Shown here: in pieces, positions 38,421 through 47,763 of the stretch
How the letters are laid out: every line of letters begins with the position of its first letter
Numbering within the stretch: position 1 is the first letter of the stretch
Assembly (NCBI RefSeq): GCF_012972705.2
Contig: NZ_JABCSC020000001.1
Location: 1,116,001 to 1,180,000 of the forward strand
Origin: Uliginosibacterium aquaticum
GTDB lineage: Bacteria; Pseudomonadota; Gammaproteobacteria; Burkholderiales; Rhodocyclaceae
Direction of reading: 5' to 3'
DNA: 64,000 nt
Position numbers and translations under genes: made by a program
Notes under the pieces: generated by a model
Told to the model about the DNA's origin: nothing
Databases searched by the model: none
What the model saw: the letters and a program-made list of their open reading frames with translations, nothing else

Positions 38421-40451
38421 GTGAATCTCAAAAAACTCTCGCTGGCCCAGCAGTTCGTCACTGTCTCGGTCGCACTGTCGGTGCTGATCATCGGCGCCCT
38501 GGTCATTCAGGTTTCGCTCACCTCGCGTGCCACCTTGCTTGAGAGCATGCAGGAGGGCTTGCACGCGCAGGTCCAGGGCTCACGCCAGCTGCTCGAAAAC
38601 GCCTACCAGATCTCTGCTGCGCAAACCGATCGGGTGGCCAGCATCCTCACCGAAGCCTTCCCCGAGGGCTTCAGCGTCGATCCCGCCGAACGCATGCCCA
38701 CTGGCAAGGCCGAAGCGCCGGTGCTGCGCTACAAGGGCCAGCCGCTCAATGCCGATTACCGCGCTGTGGATGCCTTCTCCAAATCCACCGGTGGCGTCGC
38801 CACGCTCTTCGTGCGCGACGGACAGGATTTCGTGCGCGCCACCACCTCGCTCAAGATCGAGAGCGGCGAGCGCGCCATCGGCACCAAACTCGCCCACGAT
38901 CACCCGGCCTACGCCCGCATGCTCGCAGGCGAACCCTATCTCGGGCTGGCCACGCTCTTTGGCCGCAACTACCTGACCAAATACCTGCCAGTGCGGGGTG
39001 CCGATGGCCAAGTCAATGCCATTCTGTTCGTCGGCTTCGATCTGGCAGATGTTTTCACCAGCCTGCGCAGCGCACTGAAAACCGGCCAGAAGGGGGATGA
39101 AACCTTCGTCGCCTTCAGTGCTGGCGCGCGGGCCGGCAGCCTGATGTTCCACCCCACACTGGAAGGCAAACAACTCGCCAAGGATCTGCCGGACGCCTCC
39201 GGCCAGCCGGTGTTCGAACCCCTGCTCAAGGAGCGCGAAGGCGTGCTCGAATATGCCGCCGCCGGCAGCAATGAGCGGCGTATTGCCGTGTGGGAGAAAT
39301 CCGATGCCTGGGGCGGTGTGGTGGTGGCGCGCACCGGCGCTATCGAGGTCTACACCCGCGCCAGTGCCTCCCTGCGCAACGGCATCATGATCGCCGGTGC
39401 GCTGGCCGCGATCCTGCTCAGCGTGCTGCTGTGGCTCTTCATCACGCGCCAGCTGCGCCCGGTGGCTGCCGTGGTGGCCCGCCTGCACAAGATCGGCGAA
39501 GGGGATTTCAGCAGCACCGGTAACGGTCAGATCGATCCACACACCCGCAACGAGATCGATCTCATCAGCATGAGCCTCGAAACCACCGTGCGCCGCATCG
39601 GCAGCCTCGTTGGCGAGCTGCGCAGCAACGCCCAATCCCTTACCTACAATGCCCACGGCATTGCGGAAGCCGCTGCTGACGTGGCACAGGTGGCGGCCCG
39701 CCAGACCGATGCCGCCATGAACGCCGCCAATGGCGTGCAGCACATGACTGAATCCATCGCCAGCGTCACCGCCTCCTCCGAAAGCGCCCAGGAACTCGCT
39801 TCCCGCATGCTTGCCTGTGCAGACAGCGGCTTCACCGAAATCTCCGTGGTGCGCGAGCACATCACCCGCATCGAAAACGCCGTGGGTGGCGCCACCGCCC
39901 AGATCGGCAAGCTCGATGGCGATGCTCAGAGCATCAGCGCGGTCGTCTCGATCATCAAGGAGATTGCCGACCAGACCAACCTCCTCGCGCTCAACGCCGC
40001 CATCGAAGCCGCCCGTGCCGGGGAGCAGGGGCGTGGTTTTGCCGTGGTGGCCGACGAAGTGCGCAAGCTCGCCGAGCGCACCGGCTCATCCACCCAGGAA
40101 ATCACCGCCATGATCCACTCCATCCAGAGTGGTGCCCGGGTGGTTTCCTCGGCCATGGAAAGCGCCGTCACCCTCGTCAATGAAGGCGTCACCGCCGTCG
40201 AGCGCGCGCGTGGCGTGATCGACGAAGTGCAGCACGGTGCCACCGCCATTGCCACCGCCACCCAGAGCATCGTTGGCGCTCTGCGCGACCAGAACGCCGC
40301 CAGCGGCCGCCTCGATACCGAAGTGCGCCACATCGCCGAACTCTCCGAAAGCACCACCGACAACGCCCGCGCCTCCTCCGGCGTGGCCGATCAGCTCCAG
40401 GAAATGGCCGACGCTATGAGTGCCTCGATCTCACGCTTCCGTATCGATTGA
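38421..40451 (+). CDS. Methyl-accepting chemotaxis protein with large Cache-type sensor
   Basis: A 676-residue chemoreceptor. The first membrane helix is at about 13-33 ([17 protein letters not shown]). The periplasmic region (about 35-320) looks like a Cache3-Cache2 type sensor, with [20 protein letters not shown] and [20 protein letters not shown]. The second helix is at about 323-345, followed by a HAMP-like segment. The signalling hairpin [20 protein letters not shown] and [15 protein letters not shown] is intact. No C-terminal CheR-binding pentapeptide is seen. A sigma-28-like promoter precedes it. The ligand is unknown; short organic acids are common for this sensor type. Confidence 0.93.
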   Translation: MNLKKLSLAQQFVTVSVALSVLIIGALVIQVSLTSRATLLESMQEGLHAQVQGSRQLLENAYQISAAQTDRVASILTEAFPEGFSVDPAERMPTGKAEAPVLRYKGQPLNADYRAVDAFSKSTGGVATLFVRDGQDFVRATTSLKIESGERAIGTKLAHDHPAYARMLAGEPYLGLATLFGRNYLTKYLPVRGADGQVNAILFVGFDLADVFTSLRSALKTGQKGDETFVAFSAGARAGSLMFHPTLEGKQLAKDLPDASGQPVFEPLLKEREGVLEYAAAGSNERRIAVWEKSDAWGGVVVARTGAIEVYTRASASLRNGIMIAGALAAILLSVLLWLFITRQLRPVAAVVARLHKIGEGDFSSTGNGQIDPHTRNEIDLISMSLETTVRRIGSLVGELRSNAQSLTYNAHGIAEAAADVAQVAARQTDAAMNAANGVQHMTESIASVTASSESAQELASRMLACADSGFTEISVVREHITRIENAVGGATAQIGKLDGDAQSISAVVSIIKEIADQTNLLALNAAIEAARAGEQGRGFAVVADEVRKLAERTGSSTQEITAMIHSIQSGARVVSSAMESAVTLVNEGVTAVERARGVIDEVQHGATAIATATQSIVGALRDQNAASGRLDTEVRHIAELSESTTDNARASSGVADQLQEMADAMSASISRFRID

Positions 40452-40505
40452 GAGGGCAGGGGCGAAGCTGACGGAAGCCGGGCAACAAGCCAAGCCGCTT
40501 CCCTC

Positions 40506-41500
40506 GTAGGTGCGGCTTCAGCCGCACAGGCCCCCGCACTCACTCCGGGCCCCGCCGGCTGAAGCCGGCCCTACACCAACACGCGCCCAGCCCGGGCCGC
40601 GCCCCCGAACCCGCCCGGCATTCCTATCGGAACCCGTAGGTGCGGCTTCAGCCGCACAGGCCCCGCGCTCAATCCGGGTCCCGCCGGCTGAAGCCGGCCC
40701 TACACAAGCGCGCGCTCAGCTCCAGCCCGGGCAGCGCCCCCGAACCCGCCCGGCATTCCTATCGGAACCCGTAGGTGCGCCTTCAGCCGCACAGGCCCCA
40801 GCATTCAATTCCGGCCCCGCCGGCTGAAGCCGGCCCTACACAAGCGCGCGCTCAGCCTCAGCCCGGGCCGCGCCCCCGAGCCCGCCCGGCATTCCTATCG
40901 GAACCCGTAGGTGCGGCTTCAGCCGCACGGGCCCCGCACTCAATCCGGGCCCCGCCGGCTGAAGCCGGCCCTACACAAACACGCGCTCAGCCCCAGCCCG
41001 GGCCTCGCCCCAGAACCCGCCCGTCATTCCTATCGGAACCCGTAGGTGCGGCTTCAGCCGCACGGGCCCCAGCATTCAATTCCGGCCCCGCCGGCTGAAG
41101 CCGGCCCTACACCAACACGCGCCCAGCCCCAGCCCGGGCAGCGCCCCCGAGCCCGCCCGGCATTTCTATCGGAACCCGTAGGTGCGGCTTCAGCCGCACA
41201 GGCCCCAGCATTCAATTCCGGCCCCGCCGGCTGAAGCCGGCCCTACAGAAACACACGCCCAGGCCCAGCCAGGCAGCGCCCCCGAGCCTGCCCGGCATTC
41301 CGATCGGAACCCGTAGGTGCGGCTTCAGCCGCACGGGCCCCAGCATTCAATTCCGGCCCCGCCGGCTGAAGCTGGCCCTACACCAACACGCGCTCAGCTT
41401 CAGCACGGGCCGGGCCCCCGAGCCCGCCCGGCATTCCTATCGGAACCCGTAGGTGCGGCTTCAGCCGCACAGGCCCTAGCATTCAATTCCGGCCCCGCCG
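40506..41500. repeat. Tandem array of eight REP/BIME units, about 135 bp each
   Basis: Units begin with GTAGGTGCGGCTTCAGCCGC at 40506, 40636, 40771, 40907, 41042, 41178, 41313 and 41449, so the spacing is 130, then 135 and 136 alternating. Each contains a forward REP (GTAG plus hairpin GTGCGGCT/AGCCGCAC) and, about 50 bases later, an inverted REP (GCCGGCTGAAGCCGGC then CCTAC). A third small dyad, TTCCTATCGGAA, lies near the end of each unit. The last unit is cut off after its centre. GTAG next to a hairpin is the hallmark of REP sequences moved by RAYT transposases. No RAYT gene is in the window. Confidence 0.9.
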
Positions 41501-41655
41501 CCTTGTGCCGAAGCCCGGCTTCGTATCAGCCGATTCGCCGTGCATTTGTTCACGCCGAACAACAAATTCCCCGCAGACTTGATCTGGATCGTGCGCCGGT
41601 CGTTCCGGAGGCGCCGTTTGTCCTCATAGAATGACAAAAACATCGGAGGGGCGAC

Positions 41656-42510
41656 ATGGCGGGCGAAGCACGGCAGTGGCGGGAAGACGATCCGGAAAGC
41701 GAAGCCCGCGCGGCGCAGCATGCTGCGCAAGACGCCAAATCCCCCTCTTCGCCGAGCACGGCGCCTGAAGAAAATCCCTTGCTGGGTCTTGGTCGCTCCT
41801 TGCTGAAATGGAGCGCAGTCCTTGTCACCCTGGGTGGATTGATCCTGCACCTGGTTGGCTATGTCCAGCACAGCGAGTACCTCAGAGATTGGGGGCTGGA
41901 TTCCGACTTGTTCCCGAAGTCCATCGAGTGGATCTTGATCAGTGGCTATCAGGTCATGCTCTTAGGGATGATCAAGTTGTGGATTTTCTTTAAAACAGAG
42001 TGGTGGAAGCTTGCTATATGGGGCGTAACGGTTGCCACCCTGACGAGTGTGGTGACCTGCCTGCTCCTTTATGGAAAAGACGGTCTGCCGGTTCAGTCTC
42101 TGTGGAACTGGGCAAAGAAGTTTCCGAAATGGCTTCTTGCAACAGTACTTTGCTACGGCTATGTAGCGTGCGTATGTGTCGTGATTGCCGTTGCGCCAAT
42201 AGTCACCGTGACCTTCATTTTTCTGCCGGCATGGATTGCGGTTGATTCAGCCAAAACCAGCGCCGAGCACGACAAGAAGCTTTACGCCCAGGGCTGCGAT
42301 CAAGCCGACCTCACCAAACGATGCATCACGGTGCGGCGTGAAAACAAACCGAATCTGCGCGGCTTCCTGATTGATAGCTCAGACAGCCTGCTCGCGATCT
42401 ATGTGCCAGAGCAGAAAGTGGTTCAAGTCATTCCGCGCGACGGGATCGAAATTGAGGTGAGCCTGAGTGCGAACCCGAAAGCGGGAAAGAGCGAGCAGGG
42501 CGCGAAATAA
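41656..42510 (+). CDS. Hypothetical membrane protein with four TM helices
   Basis: A 284-residue protein of unknown family. The first 40 residues are hydrophilic and Ala/Ser-rich. Four hydrophobic segments follow at about 50-68, 93-113, 121-138 and 165-195 (including TVLCYGYVACVCVVIAV), and then a soluble C-terminal part of about 85 residues with two Cys (GCDQADLTKRC) and a beta-rich stretch. The ATG follows CGGAGG. A PH-domain gene starts 34 bases later on the same strand, so the two are likely one operon. It lies directly after the BIME array. Confidence 0.6.
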   Translation: MAGEARQWREDDPESEARAAQHAAQDAKSPSSPSTAPEENPLLGLGRSLLKWSAVLVTLGGLILHLVGYVQHSEYLRDWGLDSDLFPKSIEWILISGYQVMLLGMIKLWIFFKTEWWKLAIWGVTVATLTSVVTCLLLYGKDGLPVQSLWNWAKKFPKWLLATVLCYGYVACVCVVIAVAPIVTVTFIFLPAWIAVDSAKTSAEHDKKLYAQGCDQADLTKRCITVRRENKPNLRGFLIDSSDSLLAIYVPEQKVVQVIPRDGIEIEVSLSANPKAGKSEQGAK

Positions 42511-42544
42511 AGCAGTTTTTTTGGTGCGTTGAGAGGAGAGCGAG

Positions 42545-42922
42545 ATGGGAATTCTGTCCGGGCTATTGGGGAATGCAGGCGTCGTACCGGCGGACAAGCT
42601 CGCGGCGGACTATGGCCGCCTCCTGGTTGAGGGCGAGAGTTTTGAAGTGGGATTCGTGGTGTTGCGCGATACCTTCGTATTTACCAACAAGCGCCTGATC
42701 CTGGTGAATGTCCAGGGGCTCACCGGCAGCAAGATCGATTACCTCTCGATGCCCTACAGCAAGATCACAAAATTCAGCATCGAAACTGTCGGCACCTTCG
42801 ATCTGGATGCCGAACTCAAGATCTGGGTGGGCAGCGATCCGATGCCGATTGCGAAGAAATTCAACAAGAAAGTCAGCATCTACGATTTGCAGCAGGTGCT
42901 GGCGATGCATGTGTTGGGGTGA
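42545..42922 (+). CDS. Bacterial PH-domain protein (YvbH-like)
   Basis: A 125-residue protein matching the bacterial pleckstrin-homology family bPH_1. Typical segments are LLVEGESFEVGFVVLRDTFV, FTNKRLILVNVQGLTG and KIDYLSMPYSKITKFSIETV, ending in KKVSIYDLQQVLAMHVL. No signal or membrane helix. The ATG follows GAGAGG. It is probably co-transcribed with the upstream membrane protein. The biochemical role of the family is unknown. Confidence 0.85.
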   Translation: MGILSGLLGNAGVVPADKLAADYGRLLVEGESFEVGFVVLRDTFVFTNKRLILVNVQGLTGSKIDYLSMPYSKITKFSIETVGTFDLDAELKIWVGSDPMPIAKKFNKKVSIYDLQQVLAMHVLG

Positions 42923-43031
42923 GTTTTTGATGGGGAAGAGGCAAAAGGAAAGGCCTGGTCCCGTTATTCGAACGACAAAATTGGCTCATGCCTAGATGCT
43001 TAAATTCAAGACCTGACCCCGGTGTTCCCCC

Positions 43032-43184
43032 AGCAGCAAGGGGCTGGAGTTTTCGCTGGTGGTGATCCCGGGGGCGGGCTCGCTTGCCGGGCAGGAAGCG
43101 GATGAGGAAGAAGCGCGCTTGCTCTATGTCGTGATGACGCGGGCGACGGAGAGGTTGGTGTTGGTGGGGAGTGGAAATGTGTGA
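43032..43184 (+). pseudogene. Fragment of a UvrD/Rep-type helicase C terminus
   Basis: An open frame of 50 codons with no start reads SSKGLEFSLVVIPGAG, then EEEARLLYVVMTRATERLVL and GSGNV before TGA. SSKGLEF is helicase motif V-like and LLYVVMTRATERL is motif VI of superfamily 1A helicases. The rest of the gene is absent, so it is a decayed remnant. The surrounding 431 bases (42923-43353) contain no intact gene; ATTCAAGACCTGAC at 43002 and ATTCAAGACCAGAC at 43216 repeat each other. Confidence 0.75.
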
Positions 43185-43353
43185 GCAGACGCACAAGGCA
43201 ATGAAAAATGCTGCAATTCAAGACCAGACTCTGCTGCTCCCTTTGACTTAACCCTGCGCTCCGCAAACGGTCCATGCCGCACGAACGAGGAAGACAAGAG
43301 CGTTCGCACACCGTAACGCAAGACCGATAGATAAATGACCCGAGAAGAACGAA

Positions 43354-44640
43354 ATGACCGAACTTGATAAATTGCGAGTCGAGCTTGCAGAACGGCTGCT
43401 ACATGCGAAACGCGCATCCCTTTACGATCAGCTTTGCATCCCGGCAAGCAGCTCGGACGAGGCCGTCAATGTGGCCATAGCCGGGATTAAGGCTGCCGAT
43501 ACATGTATGAACGCGGAATTCATGTATGCGGTTGAGATCCTTGCATCACCACAGCGAAGAGAGGCATATGATCGAAAGTTGGTTATCGATTTGAGCAAAT
43601 CTGCAAAAAATGGAAGTATGGATACCGATGTTCGTCCAGATCATCAAAACAATCGACTTCCCTCTAAGATTGGAAAATTATTTGCAGTTCTAATGGTTCC
43701 TGTTTTGCTATGTGTCGTCTACGCTGCGAACAAAAACTATGGTGGTAGCGCCAAGCAAGAATCTGCATCTCAGAACTTGGTTGGATCATACATTTATCAT
43801 AAATCGAACACACTTAGAAAGTGCAGTCGAGTTGCTGCGGTTCCCACTCAAGAGCAAAAAAAAATCGCTCATGAGCGCATTGGAGCCATCGACCTCGCCA
43901 CTATGGAGGAGCGTCTTAGCGAGGCAACAAAGCAAGGCGACCTGCAGATCGTTTCTGACATTCTCACCATTGGCGTCAGCGAAGACGTTCTGAATTCCGT
44001 ATTTGATGATGTATCCGTTAGTCATAAGAATGTCTTTTACGGAAATGGAAATGACTCGCTTGCTTTACTTACGTTATTTGTAAGGCATGGTGCGGACCTG
44101 AACGACCCTACAAGGGTTCCTGCGCTCGTACATGCGGCGGTAAGCGCGAACATTGCAGCGGCTGAATACCTTATCAGTCAGTGCGCCGACGTTAATTTGC
44201 GAGTTACATATCCCGTGCCGAGCGATGGGAGTGACAACGCTTTCTACAAGGACGAGAAAAACCTCATGGGGTCCACGCCGCTCGATGCGTCAATCGCCGG
44301 CCAATCGTCGGACATGATGCGGTTGCTACTTGAACACGGCGCGAACCCGAATAAGCCGGGCATGCTGGGCCTAAGTCCTCTCACGCGGGCCTCCATAGAG
44401 TCTCTTGATAAGGTGAAATTGCTTTTGGAGTTCGGCGCGGACATCAAAGTAGCAACTAGTCGCTCCCGACCAGTAGGGGCTGCAATTGCTTGGGATAAGC
44501 CGGACATTGCCCGATACCTGATTGAGCATGGCGCGGATGTAAGTACAGTCCCAAATGCTCCGACTCTTCTGGCTCAAGCAAATGCCAAGGGATTCAGCGA
44601 CGTAGCGACTCTGTTGCGTGGTAGGGGTCTAACGGAATAG
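43354..44640 (+). CDS. Membrane protein with HPD-less J-like N terminus and ankyrin repeats
   Basis: A 428-residue protein, clearly richer in A+T than its neighbours. Residues 20-78 (SLYDQLCIPASSSDEAVNVA and FMYAVEILASPQRREAYDRK) resemble a J-domain. The HPD motif needed to stimulate Hsp70 is absent. One membrane helix follows (about 110-127, LFAVLMVPVLLCVVYAA). The C-terminal half (about 190-428) has at least four ankyrin-type repeats, for example LALLTLFVRHGADLND, MMRLLLEHGANPNKPG, KVKLLLEFGADIK and IARYLIEHGADVS. Topology would put the ankyrins outside the cytoplasm. No partner gene is evident. Function unknown. Confidence 0.75.
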   Translation: MTELDKLRVELAERLLHAKRASLYDQLCIPASSSDEAVNVAIAGIKAADTCMNAEFMYAVEILASPQRREAYDRKLVIDLSKSAKNGSMDTDVRPDHQNNRLPSKIGKLFAVLMVPVLLCVVYAANKNYGGSAKQESASQNLVGSYIYHKSNTLRKCSRVAAVPTQEQKKIAHERIGAIDLATMEERLSEATKQGDLQIVSDILTIGVSEDVLNSVFDDVSVSHKNVFYGNGNDSLALLTLFVRHGADLNDPTRVPALVHAAVSANIAAAEYLISQCADVNLRVTYPVPSDGSDNAFYKDEKNLMGSTPLDASIAGQSSDMMRLLLEHGANPNKPGMLGLSPLTRASIESLDKVKLLLEFGADIKVATSRSRPVGAAIAWDKPDIARYLIEHGADVSTVPNAPTLLAQANAKGFSDVATLLRGRGLTE

Positions 44641-44724
44641 TAAATGCAGGGGGCTTGAATTCAAGCATTTCAATGCTAATCAGTCTCATTGTTTCCTCTC
44701 CACCCTGAATAAACTGGAAAACTC

Positions 44725-45021
44725 ATGGAAGAAATCAATCTGCTCGTAATGATCGAAGTGCAGCCGGGCAAGCGCGCGATTCAGATCGAGGCCTTCGAAG
44801 CGCTCCGCCCGCTGGTGCTCGCCGAGCCGGGCTGCATTCAATATGAGCTCTTCAGCGATGACGAGGATGAAAACAAATTCATTCTCGTCGAGAAGTGGGC
44901 GTCACAGGAAGCACTGGCGGCGCATGGCAAAACGGCGCACATGGTCGCGGCGGTGGCGCGAAATCCTTCCTTCCGCGCGAAGCCGGCGAGCGTCATCAGG
45001 ATGAGCCCGGTGGGCCGCTGA
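44725..45021 (+). CDS. Antibiotic biosynthesis monooxygenase (ABM) family protein
   Basis: A 98-residue ABM-fold protein like YgiN quinol monooxygenase. Motifs: LLVMIEVQPGKRAIQIEAFE, EPGCIQYELFSDDEDENKF, LVEKWASQEALAAHGKTAHM. These small dimeric enzymes oxidise quinol-like substrates without cofactors; the substrate is not known. No ribosome site stands out. It lies alone after the ankyrin gene. A perfect palindrome, GCTTGAATTCAAGC (about 44653), occurs in the gap upstream. Confidence 0.85.
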   Translation: MEEINLLVMIEVQPGKRAIQIEAFEALRPLVLAEPGCIQYELFSDDEDENKFILVEKWASQEALAAHGKTAHMVAAVARNPSFRAKPASVIRMSPVGR

Positions 45022-45162
45022 TCCTGCCGTATGCGCCGCGCACTCGGCTTCGGAAGCTCAGCTTGCCCGCGTTGATTCAGGGGGCGCGGAATGAAGCGTT
45101 CAAGCGCTGCGGCCAGCACCCTGGATTCACTCCGGAAACACCGGGGATCTCTGGAAATCCGT

Positions 45163-46077
45163 TCAGAGTTTGGCGTCTAGCGAGGGATTGCTCAACCACT
45201 CGGTAATCATCTCTACCGTGCTTTCGCTGAGCGAGTCGACGGATCGACAGGTCGTGAGGCCGCGCCCCGATCTGGTATGCGAACGGAAACTGCCGACGAG
45301 CATGTTGCCATCACGCAATTCGCCTGACATGTTCATCCACTTGGGGCCGGAGAGGCCGCCTCCGCCGAGCGCATGAACATTGTTCACGCGAAGGATCAGG
45401 CGCCGCCCGCTGTATTTTTCGATGTCGATACTGCGCGCTTCGAGCTTGGCACGCGGAGGGGTGTCGCCTTCATTGAAGGCTTTTACCAGGCGTGTGACCA
45501 GCGCCGTCTGGAAATGGCAGTCGTTGCGCACGGTGTCGTTGATGGCATCGGCGTCACCGATCAGTACCTCTGCGCCCACGATGATTGTTTCATCCGGATG
45601 GAGGCCGGTACATGCTTCGTCACAGGCCGGGAGCCGCGTTTGCGATATCCATTCGCCAGCGCTTTCGCCAAGGGATGTGCCGATCTGGGTCAGGGCGGTG
45701 CAGGCGGTCTGGCTGTCTTTGAAGGACTCCTCTTCATCGAAGTCCTGGGTGGCGAGGAGCTTGCTGCCTTGCGTGACGTTTGCCCGCATGCGTACGGTGT
45801 ATTGGCTCTCTCGGGGTGAGCGCTCGAGCTTGAATCCGATCACTTGAATGGACAGCCGGGTGTCGCCGGCTGTTGGCGTTCCGCTCAAGGGGACGAGGGT
45901 TCCTTCGGAGTGGGCAATGGCGGCTTTTGCGATGCCGGGTTCCCAGGTACAGGCGGCGTTGTCAGGCTGTGCCGTGGGCAGATAGGTGATCGTGTCTTCG
46001 ATCTGAACCGCGCTCCACGCAGAGCTGGCTGTGAGGACGCAGGTGATCGAAATCAGGAAATGACGGAGCAGGGACAT
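45163..46077 (-). CDS. Exported hypothetical protein (304 aa)
   Basis: A 304-residue protein starting at MSLLRHFLISITCVLTASS, a Sec signal peptide cleaved near SAWSA. The mature part has several Cys (NAACTW, PACDEACTG, NDCHF, TTCRS) that may form disulfides. Conserved-looking stretches are LSIQVIGFKLERSP, VGAEVLIGDADAINDTVRND and RLILRVNNVHALGGGG. I do not recognise the family. No operon partner. Earlier in-frame Met codons lack a ribosome site. Confidence 0.6.
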   Translation of the reverse strand: MSLLRHFLISITCVLTASSAWSAVQIEDTITYLPTAQPDNAACTWEPGIAKAAIAHSEGTLVPLSGTPTAGDTRLSIQVIGFKLERSPRESQYTVRMRANVTQGSKLLATQDFDEEESFKDSQTACTALTQIGTSLGESAGEWISQTRLPACDEACTGLHPDETIIVGAEVLIGDADAINDTVRNDCHFQTALVTRLVKAFNEGDTPPRAKLEARSIDIEKYSGRRLILRVNNVHALGGGGLSGPKWMNMSGELRDGNMLVGSFRSHTRSGRGLTTCRSVDSLSESTVEMITEWLSNPSLDAKL

Positions 46078-46284
46078 GGTGAAGTTGATCGATAGAGAAA
46101 GCGAGTCAGCCAGAAGAGTCCGATGACAAACGCAAGAAACCACGCTCGGATGCGCATGGAGCCCTTTAACTGGGCTATGTGGTGCGCGGTGCGCTGTAAG
46201 GGTGTGCAATGCGCGCCTGGATTTCTACGAAATCGAGGTCAGTCATGGTGCGCGATGTGCCCCTGCATTTCTGGGCGTACGGAG

Positions 46285-46375
46285 GCAGGCCTTGCCTTTT
46301 GCCTCTCCGCTTCCTGAGCCCCGATGATCTGAGCTCGTTCATCGGGGCGTTCAGATGTCCCGGCCCTTGCGGATC
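46285..46375. repeat. 91-bp direct repeat, left copy
   Basis: This 91-base sequence begins GCAGGCCTTGCCTTTTGCCT and ends GGCCCTTGCGGATC. It recurs at 47764-47854 in the same orientation with about ten differences. It contains a 10-base stem, GCCCCGATGA and TCATCGGGGC, around an 11-base loop. It lies in a 392-base gap (46078-46469) that otherwise holds no gene. Confidence 0.85.
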
Positions 46376-46469
46376 AGGTGCGGGATCTCCTTCGGGCGTG
46401 ATTTCTGCGCCTTGTCCTGGTATTTCGAGTGAGCTAGGTTTCAGGGAGATTCTTTCGGGGGCATGTCTC

Positions 46470-47696
46470 ATGACATCCATGAATTTCTCTTTCAAGCCGG
46501 TTCTCCTGACGCTCTTTGCGGCAACGCTGACGCTCCCGGTGCATGCAGAGCCCAAGGAAAATATTTACGGCAAGGACCAGAGCTCTGCTTATGAGGCCGG
46601 GTGGCCGTTCAGGGTGAATCCTCCTAATCGCCTGGGGGCTTTTGATGGCAGGGCCTTGAAAGCGCTGTATGCCGACAAGCCCGTGTGGATACAGCCCAGC
46701 GCTGTGGCGACGCCACTGGATAAAGCGCCCGTGAAATTCGGCTTCATGCACAACCCTGCTGATCTGCTGAAAAAGCATCCGATCATGGGGATGGCCCTCG
46801 GCAAGAACGGGAAGCTGGTGTTTGAGCAGTACCAGTACGGCACCTCGGCTAGTTCAATGTTCGATAGTCAGTCAATCGCAAAGATCATTACGGGTTTCAG
46901 CCTGGGCGCGCTGATTCAGCAAGGCACGGCGATTGATCTGGACGCAAGGATGGGGGCGCTGGTGCCCCGCTTGCAGGGGAGTGCGATTGCCAGTGCGACG
47001 CTGCGACAAACCCTGAACATGCAGTGCGGGCACGATTTCAAATGGGTGGATGACGGAATCGATGGCAGTGCCGCCCGCTACGCCGCCGTGCGCTTTGCTG
47101 CCAAGGATAAAGGCGGACGAGACCTGTATGCCTACTACCAGGAGCTGCCTGCGAATCCCCCCGGGAAAACCTTTGCCTACGACCCGCATTGCAGCGACAG
47201 CCTCAGCATGCTGATCACGGAAAAGACCGGCATGCCCTTGCGGCGGTTCTTTGAGCAGGCAGTCTGGCAAAAGCTCGGGACTTCGAACCGCGCAGCCTGG
47301 CTGAGCCCCAGCCAGAATCCTGAATTGACCACCGGGTCCAGCGGGTTTTACGCCACGCTGCCGGACTATGCCTTGTTGGCAAACCTGATGGTGAATGGGG
47401 GCTCGGCAAATGGCGTCGTGATCGCCAGCCCGGACTGGGTGAAGCGCATGTATTCCGATACGGTCGCCGTACCGCGATCAGAAAATGAAAATTTTGCGCG
47501 CTACGGTTATCAGGCCTGGGTCCGGAGTGACAAGGCAGATACCTGGTTTGCGGGTTTGGGTAACCATGGGCAACGGTTTTACCTCGACCCCAGGAGCAAC
47601 AGCTTCATGATCATTTTCGCGCTGGACTTTGATCACATCAAAGACTCGGACAAGTTCTGGGAGTGGTTCAGAAACACCCCCATCGACAAGCTCTGA
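46470..47696 (+). CDS. Exported serine hydrolase, class C beta-lactamase-like
   Basis: A 408-residue exported serine hydrolase of the class C beta-lactamase / 6-aminohexanoate-dimer hydrolase superfamily. A signal peptide (about 1-27, LTLFAATLTLPVHAEP) is followed by the SxxK motif SIAK (S135, K138) in FDSQSIAKIITG. The Tyr motif position is filled by FAYDPHCSDSLS, and GLGNHGQRFYLDP takes the place of the KTG/HxG box. The start follows a weak GGGG; another Met lies three codons in. Direct repeats of 91 bp flank the gene about 95 and 70 bases away. Antibiotic hydrolysis is not implied; most relatives are esterases or peptidases. Confidence 0.85.
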   Translation: MTSMNFSFKPVLLTLFAATLTLPVHAEPKENIYGKDQSSAYEAGWPFRVNPPNRLGAFDGRALKALYADKPVWIQPSAVATPLDKAPVKFGFMHNPADLLKKHPIMGMALGKNGKLVFEQYQYGTSASSMFDSQSIAKIITGFSLGALIQQGTAIDLDARMGALVPRLQGSAIASATLRQTLNMQCGHDFKWVDDGIDGSAARYAAVRFAAKDKGGRDLYAYYQELPANPPGKTFAYDPHCSDSLSMLITEKTGMPLRRFFEQAVWQKLGTSNRAAWLSPSQNPELTTGSSGFYATLPDYALLANLMVNGGSANGVVIASPDWVKRMYSDTVAVPRSENENFARYGYQAWVRSDKADTWFAGLGNHGQRFYLDPRSNSFMIIFALDFDHIKDSDKFWEWFRNTPIDKL

Positions 47697-47763
47697 GAAG
47701 CGGGAAAGGGGCGGGCCCAGTCTTCTGTCCCGGTCGATCAGGCAGGTGCCGGCGGCGATGAGC

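Noticed and set aside
38580-39860. 426-residue antisense frame
   Set aside because: It is a shadow of the chemoreceptor gene.
40506-41500. CRISPR array
   Set aside because: The whole unit of about 135 bases is conserved, including the part that would be spacer, and no cas genes are present.
40510-41634. Several open frames encoding Pro/Ala/Gly-rich peptides such as PPAEAGPTQTRAQPQPG
   Set aside because: They are by-products of the GC-rich BIME units, shift frame at each 136-base unit and have no ribosome sites.
46470-47696. Antibiotic-resistance beta-lactamase
   Set aside because: The SxxK motif is shared with many esterases and peptidases, and the KTG-type box is not the class C lactamase form.
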